The position numbers were made by a program, and so were the translations under genes. DNA of 16,265 nucleotides from Propionibacteriaceae bacterium (GTDB lineage: Bacteria > Actinomycetota > Actinomycetes > Propionibacteriales > Propionibacteriaceae), in assembly GCA_024636075.1 (NCBI GenBank), contig JAGXHS010000004.1, positions 1-16,265 of the forward strand. Direction: 5' to 3'. Shown here one piece after another: positions 7,018-14,104 of this stretch. The stretch's first letter is position 1. Each line of letters opens with the position of its first letter. The notes beneath the pieces were generated by a model that saw only the letters and a program-made list of their open reading frames with translations, did no database searches and was not told the origin of the DNA.

Positions 7018-8220
7018 TCAGGAAACCCGCACGGCAAGGCTGAAGTTGCGCAGCGAGTACCCTGAGATGACCTCGTCCCACCCGATCAGTGGCTCGTTGA
7101 CCACCTCGAGCTCCAGTGCCATCAGTCGTGAGACAAACGTGTCCGCCTCCTGGATCGCGAGCGAATTCCCGGGGCATTTGTGGGCACCGTCGCCGAAGCT
7201 CAACACCTCCGGGCCGACGCCCCGTGGCAATTCACGTCCGGGGCAGATTTGTAGTGGATTGGCGCCGACCACCGATTCGTCGGCATTCGCCTGACGAATG
7301 TCGAAGTCGATCAGATCACCAGCACGGAACTCGTGATCCTGCTCCTCGGAGCTCACCGTGAAATCTTGGGTGACCCTCCGATACAGGTGTCCCACGATGG
7401 GTTCAAGCCGAAGGATCTCGTTCAGGATCGCGTAGCGCTCCGCTTCGTCCGACGCCAGGTAGCGAGCCCGCAACTCAGGGGCGGTCAGCAGGTGCCAGCT
7501 GCACATGCTGATGTATTCCCGGGTGGTGACCATGCCTGCTGCTCCGTAGGTGATGCACTCGGTGAGAATCTCACCGTCGGAGTACCCCTCGTTCAGCAGG
7601 TGCGAGATCACGTCCTCGTCCGGGGTGCGCCGTCGCACCCGGATGGCAGGACGTACATCGCGAAGATAGAAGCTGAGCATCGACGGCAGTGGTTTCAACG
7701 ATCGGGCGATGACCGCCCAGCGGCTACCGACCGGCTCGCCCGGAGCGATCGGATCGAGGCTGAAGAGCCTCCCCAAGCGCTTCGCCATACCTTCGATCGA
7801 AGAGTTGGTGAGGCCTATCACTGCAGAGGCGACCTCGACCGAGTAGCGCAGCGCCAAGTCATCGAGATCGAAGCGGTCAGCCGCCACAGCCTCTGCGATC
7901 AGCCCGTCCGCGCGGTTGGTCATCAGGTCTCGGTAGCGGCGATCGACGGTTCGCGGCGCGAAGTACCGCGCCACCTTGGAGCGCTGGTCCCGGTGTGCGT
8001 CACCATCCATGTACAACACCGGTGGCCTGATGTTCTGGTGACCCTGGGCTTCAGCCATGAAGCCCGCCTGCGCGGTGCCGTCGCGTTCGCGCAGCACCTT
8101 GCGGGCAAGGTCCACCGAGCGAACATGCCACGTGTCACCGATGCGCTCCACCGCAGGTCCATCGGAATCTGCGGGTCTGATCACCTTGCGCGTTCCGCCT
8201 GCCGGGCACCCATCAGTCAC
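7018..8220 (-). CDS. Cytochrome P450 (class I bacterial type)
   Basis: This is a soluble 400-residue heme monooxygenase that would need a ferredoxin and a reductase, neither of which is in the window. The numbering uses the GTG at 8220, which has AGGAGG seven bases upstream; a longer frame from TTG 8259 would place that ribosome site inside the gene. Visible features are the HRDQR heme-propionate motif (H76-R80), the K-helix ExxR in NEILRLEP (E268-R271) and the heme loop FGDGAHKCPG (342-351, with C349 as iron ligand). The I-helix reads AAGMVTTRE. The acid normally before the conserved threonine is V231, although T232-T233 remain. The protein begins MTDGCPAGG. The gene is 78 bases downstream of the thioredoxin-like gene on the same strand, so a shared transcript is possible. 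The substrate is unknown. Confidence 0.93.
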   Translation of the reverse strand: MTDGCPAGGTRKVIRPADSDGPAVERIGDTWHVRSVDLARKVLRERDGTAQAGFMAEAQGHQNIRPPVLYMDGDAHRDQRSKVARYFAPRTVDRRYRDLMTNRADGLIAEAVAADRFDLDDLALRYSVEVASAVIGLTNSSIEGMAKRLGRLFSLDPIAPGEPVGSRWAVIARSLKPLPSMLSFYLRDVRPAIRVRRRTPDEDVISHLLNEGYSDGEILTECITYGAAGMVTTREYISMCSWHLLTAPELRARYLASDEAERYAILNEILRLEPIVGHLYRRVTQDFTVSSEEQDHEFRAGDLIDFDIRQANADESVVGANPLQICPGRELPRGVGPEVLSFGDGAHKCPGNSLAIQEADTFVSRLMALELEVVNEPLIGWDEVISGYSLRNFSLAVRVS

Positions 8221-8298
8221 GACCTTACCTCCTGACAAGGACTGTAGCCGATAGGTCAACCGCAGACCCGAGCGCGCCGGTCGAGTAGCTGGGTGCGC

Positions 8299-8838
8299 TC
8301 AGGCCAAATTGCTGGCGATGTCCTCGGCATTCTTCGAGCCGGTCCACTTCTTGACTTCGTTGCCGTCGCCGTCCACCTGCACGAAGCTGTGCTGCGTGGT
8401 GATCCCGTACTTCTTGCGCAGGTCCTGGTTGTCGTCGAAGTCGACCTTGACGATGGTGAGGCCCTCGGGGAGGTTGTCGTCGGCCGCAATGGCCTTGTCC
8501 GCCGCCTGGCAGTCGGGGCACCACGAGGCGTGGAAGAAGAGCACCACGTTGCCGGGGAGATTGGCCATCGAACTCATGTAGTCGTCGTAGCCGATGTAGC
8601 TGCCCTTCGACATCGCGGCGTCGTCCATCGAATCCATGTCGCTGGACATGTCGTCGGCCGACGCATCCATGGACGGTGCCATCGATTCGTCGCCCATGGA
8701 GTTTTCGCTGGGCGCCATCGATGAACTGGCAGTGGATGCGGGCGTCGCGGTGTCGTCGCCTGAGCAACCGGCAAGCCCGAAACTGGCGGTCAGGGCAAGG
8801 GCGGCTAGGGTCCCGGTGAAGCGTCGTGTCGTAGTCAT
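8299..8838 (-). CDS. Thioredoxin-fold lipoprotein with Met/Asp-rich linker
   Basis: This 179-residue protein probably acts outside the membrane as a thiol-disulfide protein. The signal sequence ends in the lipobox LAGC, with C25 as the lipidation site. Residues 30-80 form a low-complexity linker rich in Met, Asp and Ser, with eight methionines between 41 and 76. The thioredoxin domain (about 83-179) has NVVLFFHASWCPDCQ with redox cysteines C107/C110, and a C-terminal half reading IVKVDFDDNQDLRKKYGITTQHSFVQVDGDG. Where thioredoxins have a cis-proline, this protein has Q149-H150, a change I recall from a group of small bacterial thioredoxin-like proteins. ATG 8838 was chosen because it gives a well-formed signal peptide; its ribosome site is weak. 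The P450 gene lies downstream on the same strand. Confidence 0.87.
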   Translation of the reverse strand: MTTTRRFTGTLAALALTASFGLAGCSGDDTATPASTASSSMAPSENSMGDESMAPSMDASADDMSSDMDSMDDAAMSKGSYIGYDDYMSSMANLPGNVVLFFHASWCPDCQAADKAIAADDNLPEGLTIVKVDFDDNQDLRKKYGITTQHSFVQVDGDGNEVKKWTGSKNAEDIASNLA

Positions 8839-8924
8839 GGGTCCAGTCTTCGCCCGCCGAGGATGCACGTCCATGGCGCACCGCTTACGAATCGGTGACG
8901 CCAAGGTGACCCGCAACTCGCGTG

Positions 8925-8955
8925 GGCACCACCCCGTCGCTGTCGGGCTGGTGCC
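8925..8955. other. Stem-loop in the SDR/thioredoxin gap
   Basis: GGCACCA (8925-8931) pairs with TGGTGCC (8949-8955). After one C/C mismatch the stem continues with CCCG/CGGG around a seven-base loop. This is the strongest fold in the gap. It could be a secondary terminator for the SDR transcript or a leader element for either neighbouring frame; no T-run follows on either strand. Confidence 0.4.
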
Positions 8956-8958
8956 ATC

Positions 8959-9126
8959 ATGTCCGTCCTGGGACAGGAATTCGAGAGTCCGATGAAAGTG
9001 GGCAAGTGCTTGGACGGGCCAGACGTCAGCCTGCGCGAAGTCGTCGCGACCAAGCTCCGTACCAACTCGACGCCGACCCCCATGAGTTCTCCCCTCGTCA
9101 GCGAGCGTTGTGTGGCTTGGCAATGA
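8959..9126 (+). CDS. Small ORF, 55 residues, hypothetical
   Basis: A plus-strand frame from ATG 8959 (or ATG 8992) to TGA 9124-9126 encodes a peptide starting MSVLGQEFESPMKVGK. By hand count from ATG 8992, about three quarters of third codon positions are G or C, against just under 60 percent at the first and second positions. That is the pattern expected for real genes in GC-rich genomes. There is no convincing ribosome site before 8959; GAGAG lies four bases before 8992. No family is recognised, and the peptide has no signal sequence or membrane segment. It could equally be chance, since the frame is short. Confidence 0.2.
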   Translation: MSVLGQEFESPMKVGKCLDGPDVSLREVVATKLRTNSTPTPMSSPLVSERCVAWQ

Positions 9127-9135
9127 TCATCCCCC

Positions 9136-9177
9136 GTCGCAGTGGACAGGCGAAGGTCCACGTGAAGTTCCTGCGAC
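9136..9177 (-). terminator. Inverted repeat past the SDR stop codon, probable terminator
   Basis: GTGGAC (9142-9147) and GTCCAC (9156-9161) pair over six bp. They are enclosed by a second pair, GTCGCAG (9136-9142) and CTGCGAC (9171-9177). The structure begins directly after the SDR stop (9179-9181) on the minus strand. It lacks a U-run, so termination would be factor-dependent or weak. Confidence 0.4.
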
Positions 9178-9178
9178 C

Positions 9179-9871
9179 TCAGGACGAGAAGTCGCTGGCA
9201 CTGACGTCGACCTGCCCCGCTTCAATCGCCTCGATGATTCTGCGCGCAGTGACCTCGGGGGCCAGCCCCTTGGGCAATTTCGGCGCTTTGCCGGCCACCG
9301 CGCGGGAGACCAGACCCGTCTCAGTGTGGGGCGGGCGCACGTCGAAGATGTCCACACCGGATCTCCGCAGCTCACGACCCATCGCTTGGTCGGCTGCCGT
9401 CAATGCCGCTTTCGTGGCCGAGTAGGTGGCCATGCCCGCCATCGGCTTTTCAGCCACCACGGCGGAGATGTTGACCACAAAACCCTTGGAATCCGCCAGC
9501 ATCGGCGTCACCCGGCGAAGCAGCCACAGCGGACCGATGACATTCGTCATGAACAGTTCCTCGATGACCGCGTCCTCTGTGTCGGCGAGTGGTCCGAACG
9601 CCACCACGCCTGCGGCATTGATGACGCCATCGAGTCGTCCGTGCGCCTCCTTCGCTGCATCCACGATCGCGCCGCCAGCTTCTGCGTCGGTGAGATCGGC
9701 CACGACGATGGTGGCCTCATCGACGCCCACATTCCGCAGCCGTTCCTCGCTGCGACCGACGAGTAGCACCTTGGCCCCTCGATCGGCGAGTTCGCGAGAG
9801 ATGATCGATCCGAGCGCGCCGGTGGCACCGATGACGGCGACGACTGCGTCGCTGAGCGTGTGGCCTGTCAT
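9179..9871 (-). CDS. Short-chain dehydrogenase/reductase (SDR family)
   Basis: This 230-residue Rossmann-fold enzyme should oxidise or reduce an alcohol/ketone with NAD(P)(H) in the cytosol. It has the nucleotide loop VIGATGALG (15-21 core), VGRSEERL after beta-2 (R40 suggests NADPH preference), NAAG (85-88) and N110 in MTNVIGP. The catalytic S136 lies in VVNISAVVA, with Y150 and K154 in YSATK. RPPHTETGL replaces the more common RPGxxxT segment. It is slightly shorter than the usual 250 residues and ends in VDVSASDFSS. The start is ATG 9871, with only a weak ribosome site. It lies alone between two gaps of over 300 bases, so it is probably monocistronic. The substrate cannot be told. Confidence 0.93.
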   Translation of the reverse strand: MTGHTLSDAVVAVIGATGALGSIISRELADRGAKVLLVGRSEERLRNVGVDEATIVVADLTDAEAGGAIVDAAKEAHGRLDGVINAAGVVAFGPLADTEDAVIEELFMTNVIGPLWLLRRVTPMLADSKGFVVNISAVVAEKPMAGMATYSATKAALTAADQAMGRELRRSGVDIFDVRPPHTETGLVSRAVAGKAPKLPKGLAPEVTARRIIEAIEAGQVDVSASDFSS

Positions 9872-10172
9872 GGGTCAACTGTAGTTGGAGGTGGGCCGGG
9901 TCATTCGTCCCTCGCTCACAGCCTGGAGAGCAGCACGCGTGCCCGTCCCGGGCGGTGACAATCCCCCATCAAGCGTGCGTTTGGTTGCCGCCACGTCACC
10001 ACTGGCTTCGGTGTTCGCTGATTTGTCACCACCGCGCCGAATGAACCGCTATCGCAGATGCCTTGTCGGTTCTCGACGGCTCGCACAATCGAGCCACACG
10101 CGTGTAACAACAGCTGTGTAATTATCCCCAGCTGTGGATAATCCTGTGGATGGCTGGTGAATTCGTGGTGGA
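9872..10172. other. Intergenic region upstream of the SDR gene
   Basis: These 301 bases contain no gene I can support. The right third is unusually rich in palindromes: ACACGCGTGT (10096-10105), ACAGCTGT (10110-10117) and the DnaA-box-like pair described separately. CAGCTGTG occurs twice with an 18-base period (10111-10118 and 10129-10136). The SDR promoter is expected here but was not identified. Confidence 0.5.
10122..10153. promoter_or_regulatory. DnaA-box-like pair plus a third relaxed site
   Basis: TTATCCCCA on the plus strand (10122-10130) and TTATCCACA on the minus strand (TGTGGATAA at 10133-10141) face each other with two bases between them. The second is a perfect match to the classical DnaA box; the first differs at one position. 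A relaxed third copy, TGTGGATGG, follows at 10145-10153. The local sequence is more AT-rich than the flanks. No dnaA, dnaN or long AT-rich unwinding region is present, so this is more likely a regulatory or titration site than an origin. Confidence 0.45.
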
Positions 10173-11657
10173 TTACTCCGGCAGCGGCCAGGTGTGCACG
10201 GGTTCGTTGCTGTGCATGTGAGTCATGTAATCGCCCAACATGGCCTTCAGCGCCTCGTCGCGGGATTCACCCTGCTTCTCGTAGGCCTCGACAGCGGCGA
10301 CTTGCCAGGCCGCGCCATTCTGGCCGTTGGTGCAGCGTTCTTCAATGACGCCCAGATAGCGTTCGCGGACCTCGTCATCGGCACCGAATCGTCGGAGCCC
10401 TTCTTGGGCCATCGGCAACAACCGCCGCAGCACCAACTCGTCCACGCCCAACAACCCGTGACCGGGCCAGTACAACCGCGCATCCAGACCGTTCACGGAC
10501 GCCTCGTTGAAGTTGTCCTCGGCCGCCTCGAAGCTCAACCGTGACCACACCGGACGATCCTCGGTGGCCAGGATGTGCATGGTCCCGTAGTAGAAGGCTG
10601 CATTGGCCAAGGTGTCGATGATGGTGGGGCCGGCCGGCAGCACCCGGTTCTCGATTCGCAGATGTGGCTCCGAGTCGACCACGTCGTAGATCGGTCGGTT
10701 CCAGCGATAGACGGTGCCGTTGTGCAGCCGCAACTCGGCGAGTTGGGGCGCGCCGCCCCCGGCCAGCACCGCCACCGGATCCTCATCACTGACCTCGGCC
10801 AGAAGTACCGGGAAGAAACGGACGTTCTCCTCGAAAAGGTCGAAGATCGATGTGATCCAGCGCTCACCGAAGAACACCCGGGGGCGCACCCCCTGGTTGA
10901 CCAACTCGATCGGACGGGTGTCGGTGGCCTGTTTGAACACCTCCACGCGGGTTTCGGCGTGCAGCCGTTTGCCGAAGAAGAACGGAGAGTTGGCGCCGAC
11001 CGCAACCTGCACCGCGCACAACGCCTGGGCTGCGTTCCAGTGTGCGGCAAAATCCTGCGGTGGGACCTGCAGGTGCAGTTGCACCGAGGTGCAGGCCGAT
11101 TCGGGCGCAATCGAATCGGCGTAGGTTCTCACCCGCTCACCGGTCGGACCTTCGATGTCGAGCAGGACGTCTTCACCGCGGGCGAAGAAGATGGAGTCGT
11201 TCAGAGCGGTGTACCGGTTGTTCGCACTGATCCAGTCACCTTCGAAGTGCTCCTCTCGCAGAGTCGGCAGGATGCCCACCATGGCGAAGCGTGAACCCAC
11301 CTCCCGGGCATGGGCGTCCGCACGGTTCAGGCTCTCGCGAAGGTCCTCCTCCAACTCCAGCGCTGTGCGACCGGGCAGGGTGCGAGGGCGGGCGTTCAGC
11401 TCGATGTTGTACTTCGCCAATTCGGTCACATAGTCCGGGTCGGCGATGGCCTCCAACACCTGGGTGTTCTGGAAGTGCGGATCCAGATTCTCGTCCACCA
11501 GGTTCAGTTCAATCTCCACCCCGGTCATCGGACTCTGGTCGGTGAACTGATTGGTGCTGAGCATGGTGGCGAAGACATCCAGATTCGTCTGGACCTTTCT
11601 TCGGTATTCCTGACGTTGCTCGCGCGTGTAGTGCTGAGACTCGACCTCCCTGCCCAT
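10173..11657 (-). CDS. GCS2-family glutamate-cysteine ligase-like / carboxylate-amine ligase
   Basis: This 494-residue cytosolic enzyme belongs to the ATP-dependent carboxylate-amine ligases related to glutamate-cysteine ligase type 2. MTGVEIELNLVD (44-55) carries the acidic metal/ATP-binding motif. NIELNARPRTL, ACTSVQLHLQVP, GANSPFFFGKRLHAETRVEVF and DSEPHLRIENRVLPAGPTIIDTLANAAFYYG are conserved blocks of a longer actinobacterial branch (about 490-500 residues) that is commonly annotated as glutamate-cysteine ligase. Actinobacteria generally use mycothiol rather than glutathione, and this branch has no firmly known substrate to my knowledge, so I give no symbol. The start is ATG 11657, with GAGGGGG four bases upstream. 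It follows the metallo-beta-lactamase gene by 88 bases on the same strand and may be co-transcribed with it. Confidence 0.85.
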   Translation of the reverse strand: MGREVESQHYTREQRQEYRRKVQTNLDVFATMLSTNQFTDQSPMTGVEIELNLVDENLDPHFQNTQVLEAIADPDYVTELAKYNIELNARPRTLPGRTALELEEDLRESLNRADAHAREVGSRFAMVGILPTLREEHFEGDWISANNRYTALNDSIFFARGEDVLLDIEGPTGERVRTYADSIAPESACTSVQLHLQVPPQDFAAHWNAAQALCAVQVAVGANSPFFFGKRLHAETRVEVFKQATDTRPIELVNQGVRPRVFFGERWITSIFDLFEENVRFFPVLLAEVSDEDPVAVLAGGGAPQLAELRLHNGTVYRWNRPIYDVVDSEPHLRIENRVLPAGPTIIDTLANAAFYYGTMHILATEDRPVWSRLSFEAAEDNFNEASVNGLDARLYWPGHGLLGVDELVLRRLLPMAQEGLRRFGADDEVRERYLGVIEERCTNGQNGAAWQVAAVEAYEKQGESRDEALKAMLGDYMTHMHSNEPVHTWPLPE

Positions 11658-11745
11658 CAGTCCCCCTCTCCGCCAACACCACTGTTGGACGAGTCTGCAA
11701 GCCTGTCACGAAGAGCCACCGTCGTCCACTTGGTGAACACCGGGT

Positions 11746-12555
11746 TCAGGGTCGGCGGGGGCGAGACACGGAGTTGGTCCAGCCATCCGGGTGGACTTCG
11801 GCGCCGATGCCGGCCAGCAGCGTCTGCAGTTGCCCCAGCGGCGGGTTGTGGTGGCTCATGTGGATCGCCACCACCTGGGTGTGATCCGTGACGACACCCC
11901 CGGTACGCAGTTGCTGAATGGTCTCGGCGAAGCTGACCAGATTCAAATGGGTCTCACCGGGGTCGCTGCGGTGTCCGAAAGTCTCCTCCAACAGCACCAA
12001 GTCGACCGGCGAGTTGCCCACCCGATCGGCGAAGTCAGCCGTCAGCGGCCCCGTGTCCGTGGCATACAGCACGCGTGCTGTCTCGTCCTGGACCAGATAC
12101 AGCACCGCCTCGCCCAGGGCATGGTGGTTCGCCGGCAACACGGTGATCCGATAGCCCGCAACCTCGATCTCGTCTCCCCGCGTGACGGTCCGAAAGCTCA
12201 CGCTCTGCTGCTGTGGATCGAGCCAGTGCTGCCCTGCCTCGATGACCGGCTCCGGACCGACCACCGTCAACGGCTCGGAACGGACCCAGCTGCGGTACAT
12301 CAACGCCGCTGGACTCCAGTGGTCGTTGTGGGCGTGGGTCACCACGATCGCCTGCACATCGGCGAGGTCGAACCCATGACGTTGGGCCTGCCGTTCGGTC
12401 TCGGGACCACAGTCCAAGAGCAGCCGCCCATCGATCAGGACACTCGTCGGGGAGCGCAGATCGCCCCGACGCCGCGCATCACCGCACGATGGGCAGCGGC
12501 AGAAAGCATTCGGCCAACCGTCCGATGACCCGGTCCCCAGAAGTGTGATCTGCAC
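11746..12555 (-). CDS. Metallo-beta-lactamase-fold hydrolase, PhnP-like
   Basis: This 269-residue protein is a probable metal-dependent phosphodiesterase of the PhnP group. It begins LLGTGSSDGWPNAFCRCPSC; C19, C21 and C24 match the structural zinc knuckle of E. coli PhnP. The active-site signature THAHNDHW supplies H74, H76, D78 and H79. H144/H145, D167 in YATDTGPL and H232 or H235 near the end complete the expected metal ligands. In some actinobacteria a similar domain is fused to the cobinamide kinase CobU; here it stands alone. No phn or cob gene is in the window, so a phosphonate or cobalamin role is not supported by context. The start is GTG 12555; the ribosome site is weak. The ligase gene lies 88 bases downstream. 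Confidence 0.88.
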   Translation of the reverse strand: MQITLLGTGSSDGWPNAFCRCPSCGDARRRGDLRSPTSVLIDGRLLLDCGPETERQAQRHGFDLADVQAIVVTHAHNDHWSPAALMYRSWVRSEPLTVVGPEPVIEAGQHWLDPQQQSVSFRTVTRGDEIEVAGYRITVLPANHHALGEAVLYLVQDETARVLYATDTGPLTADFADRVGNSPVDLVLLEETFGHRSDPGETHLNLVSFAETIQQLRTGGVVTDHTQVVAIHMSHHNPPLGQLQTLLAGIGAEVHPDGWTNSVSRPRRP

Positions 12556-12679
12556 GGCACGAACCTACCCGGTGGTCCCGTCGGCTGACACCTGGTGCGT
12601 GGACGTAGCGCTGGTCACTGCCCATGAACAGATGGGGTCTGGCTAGTCAGCTTGTCACTGGGCCGCGGACGTGTGCCCG

Positions 12680-13924
12680 TCAATCGATGGTGACCAGGAG
12701 ACCACTGCGGCGTGCCTGCTCGATGGAAAACACTGCTCGATAGGACGCCAACGACGCCTCCGCATCCGATGACACCAGTGACTGATCCCCCTTGCCGACA
12801 GCCGCAAAGAAGGCTTCCATCAGACCTGCGTCGCCGCCGTCGTGGCCGCCACCGGCATCCGCGGTGCCATCCTGCAGGACCTCGTGCCCAGTGTGTTCAC
12901 CGGTGCTGAAATCAAGCAAATCAACCTGTGAGCCATTGCACTCCAGCCGTCCCTGGCTGCCGAAGATCCTCGTCTTCCGGCTGGTCAACTCAGTGAAGGC
13001 GCTCATCGTGAAGGCCCCGGTGGCGCCACCCTCGAATTGCATTGACACAACCTGGTGATCGACGACGTCATTGTCACAGCCATAGACGCACCTGCCGTAC
13101 GGACCGGTGGCGAGTGCCTTTCGCACCCCTTCCGGCGACCTGTCGGACGTGATGATTTTGACCGGCCAACCGACGTCTCCCGCAGCCGCCCGATCGAGGT
13201 AGATCTTCGTCGCCGAATAGGCGCAACTCCGTTCCAGGTGGCAATCCAGACAGCGATCAGCCGCTCCGACCGGCTTGTTGCCAGCAGTGAAGTGGCTCAA
13301 CTGACCGAAGGAGGCGGCGGCACGGATCGGTGCGCCGACGATGTCGATAAGCCAGTCGATGTCGTGACAACTTTTCGCCAGAAGCATGGAGCTCGATTCA
13401 TCCTCTCGGCGCCAGTTGCCGCGGACGAAGGAATGTGCGAAGTGGTACCAGCCGACCGGTTCGAGGTGCTGGATGGACATCACCTCACCGATGCACGGCA
13501 GCAGTGACTTGATCAGCCGGGTGTAGGGCGTGAACCGGAGCACATGGCAGAGGGCGAAGACCTGACCCGTCCTTCCCACAGCATCGGCGACCCGCTGACA
13601 TCCCTCCAGCGTCGTCGCCATCGGCTTCTCCAACAAGACGTCGTACCCAGCTTCGAGAAAGGCGACAGCTGGTTCCACATGGTCGTGGTCTCGGGTGCAG
13701 ATGAGCACCGCGTCAGCGACTTTGGGGGCGGCCACCAAGTGGCGCCAGTCGGCGAAGACCTGCCGTTCATCGAGGCCGTGCAGTTCGGCGAAAGCGTCGC
13801 TCCGCTCCAGCCAAGGGTCGGCGACCGCCACCACCCGGGCGAGCTCAGGGTTCTGCAGGCACCACGCTGCGTAGGTGGAGCCGCGGTCACCGGCTCCGAC
13901 GATCGCGACCGTGACCGGATCCAT
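12680..13924 (-). CDS. Gfo/Idh/MocA-family oxidoreductase with cysteine cluster
   Basis: This 414-residue NAD(P)-dependent enzyme probably oxidises or reduces a sugar or cyclitol. The Rossmann domain starts VAIVGAGDRGSTYAAW (7-21) and contains EKPMATT (E99-K100-P101), the family signature. The C-terminal domain has SCHDIDWLIDI (H187, D190), the usual catalytic region. It carries an uncommon cysteine group: RCLDCHLERSC (C225, C228, C234) and RCVYGCDNDVVDH (C279, C283), which may bind a metal or form disulfides. The length is longer than the roughly 340 residues typical of the family because of this insert. ATG 13924 was chosen because GGAGG lies six bases upstream and the Rossmann strand follows at once. 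It stands 180 bases beyond rplI with a terminator between, so it is not part of the ribosomal operon. Confidence 0.92.
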   Translation of the reverse strand: MDPVTVAIVGAGDRGSTYAAWCLQNPELARVVAVADPWLERSDAFAELHGLDERQVFADWRHLVAAPKVADAVLICTRDHDHVEPAVAFLEAGYDVLLEKPMATTLEGCQRVADAVGRTGQVFALCHVLRFTPYTRLIKSLLPCIGEVMSIQHLEPVGWYHFAHSFVRGNWRREDESSSMLLAKSCHDIDWLIDIVGAPIRAAASFGQLSHFTAGNKPVGAADRCLDCHLERSCAYSATKIYLDRAAAGDVGWPVKIITSDRSPEGVRKALATGPYGRCVYGCDNDVVDHQVVSMQFEGGATGAFTMSAFTELTSRKTRIFGSQGRLECNGSQVDLLDFSTGEHTGHEVLQDGTADAGGGHDGGDAGLMEAFFAAVGKGDQSLVSSDAEASLASYRAVFSIEQARRSGLLVTID

Positions 13925-14050
13925 CTCAGTCCTCCCACTGGTTTCTGCCCACCATGCCACCACTGGTAGCACCGGTGGCGCACGATTCGGCAAACTGCCG
14001 ACACCCATGAGCAAACGTCCGGTCGCGCTCCAGATGCAGAAGCCCCCACA

Positions 14051-14089
14051 CACACAAAGGACCCGGCCTAGGCCAAGGTCCTTTGTGTG
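14051..14089 (-). terminator. Terminator of the rpsF-ssb-rpsR-rplI operon
   Basis: CACACAAAGGACC (14051-14063) and GGTCCTTTGTGTG (14077-14089) form a perfect 13-bp stem. The 13-base loop itself contains the palindrome GGCCTAGGCC. The structure starts 15 bases past the rplI stop. In the minus-strand transcript the 3' arm contains UUUGUGUG, followed by UGUGGGGG. This isolates the operon from the oxidoreductase gene downstream. Confidence 0.88.
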
Positions 14090-14104
14090 GTGCGGTCGGT
14101 TTGC

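Larger units (their letters stand above)
8839..9178. other. Intergenic region between the SDR gene and the thioredoxin-like gene
   Basis: These 340 bases hold no recognised gene. They contain a hairpin at 8925-8955, a five-bp hairpin TCCTG/CAGGA (8966-8978), a terminator-like inverted repeat at 9136-9177, and one small plus-strand reading frame (8959-9126) whose base composition looks coding. The minus-strand promoter of the thioredoxin-like gene must lie here but I could not pin it down. Confidence 0.5.

Noticed and set aside
7333..8235. A 300-codon plus-strand open frame opposite the P450
   Set aside because: The P450 frame has all family motifs; the opposite frame is rich in Arg, His and Val with no domain and no ribosome site.
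8221..8259. TTG 8259 as the P450 start
   Set aside because: The AGGAGG that lies seven bases before GTG 8220 would then be inside the coding region; GTG 8220 is the better start.
8971..8990. A possible tRNA remnant around GGAATTCGAGAGTCC
   Set aside because: It vaguely resembles a T-arm, but the loop is two bases too long and no acceptor, D or anticodon arm can be drawn around it.
10122..10153. Replication origin
   Set aside because: Only two good DnaA boxes, no dnaA or dnaN, and no extended AT-rich unwinding element; reported instead as a possible DnaA regulatory site.
10575..11294. A 239-codon plus-strand open frame opposite the GCS2-like ligase
   Set aside because: It is the complement of conserved ligase blocks and has no features of its own.
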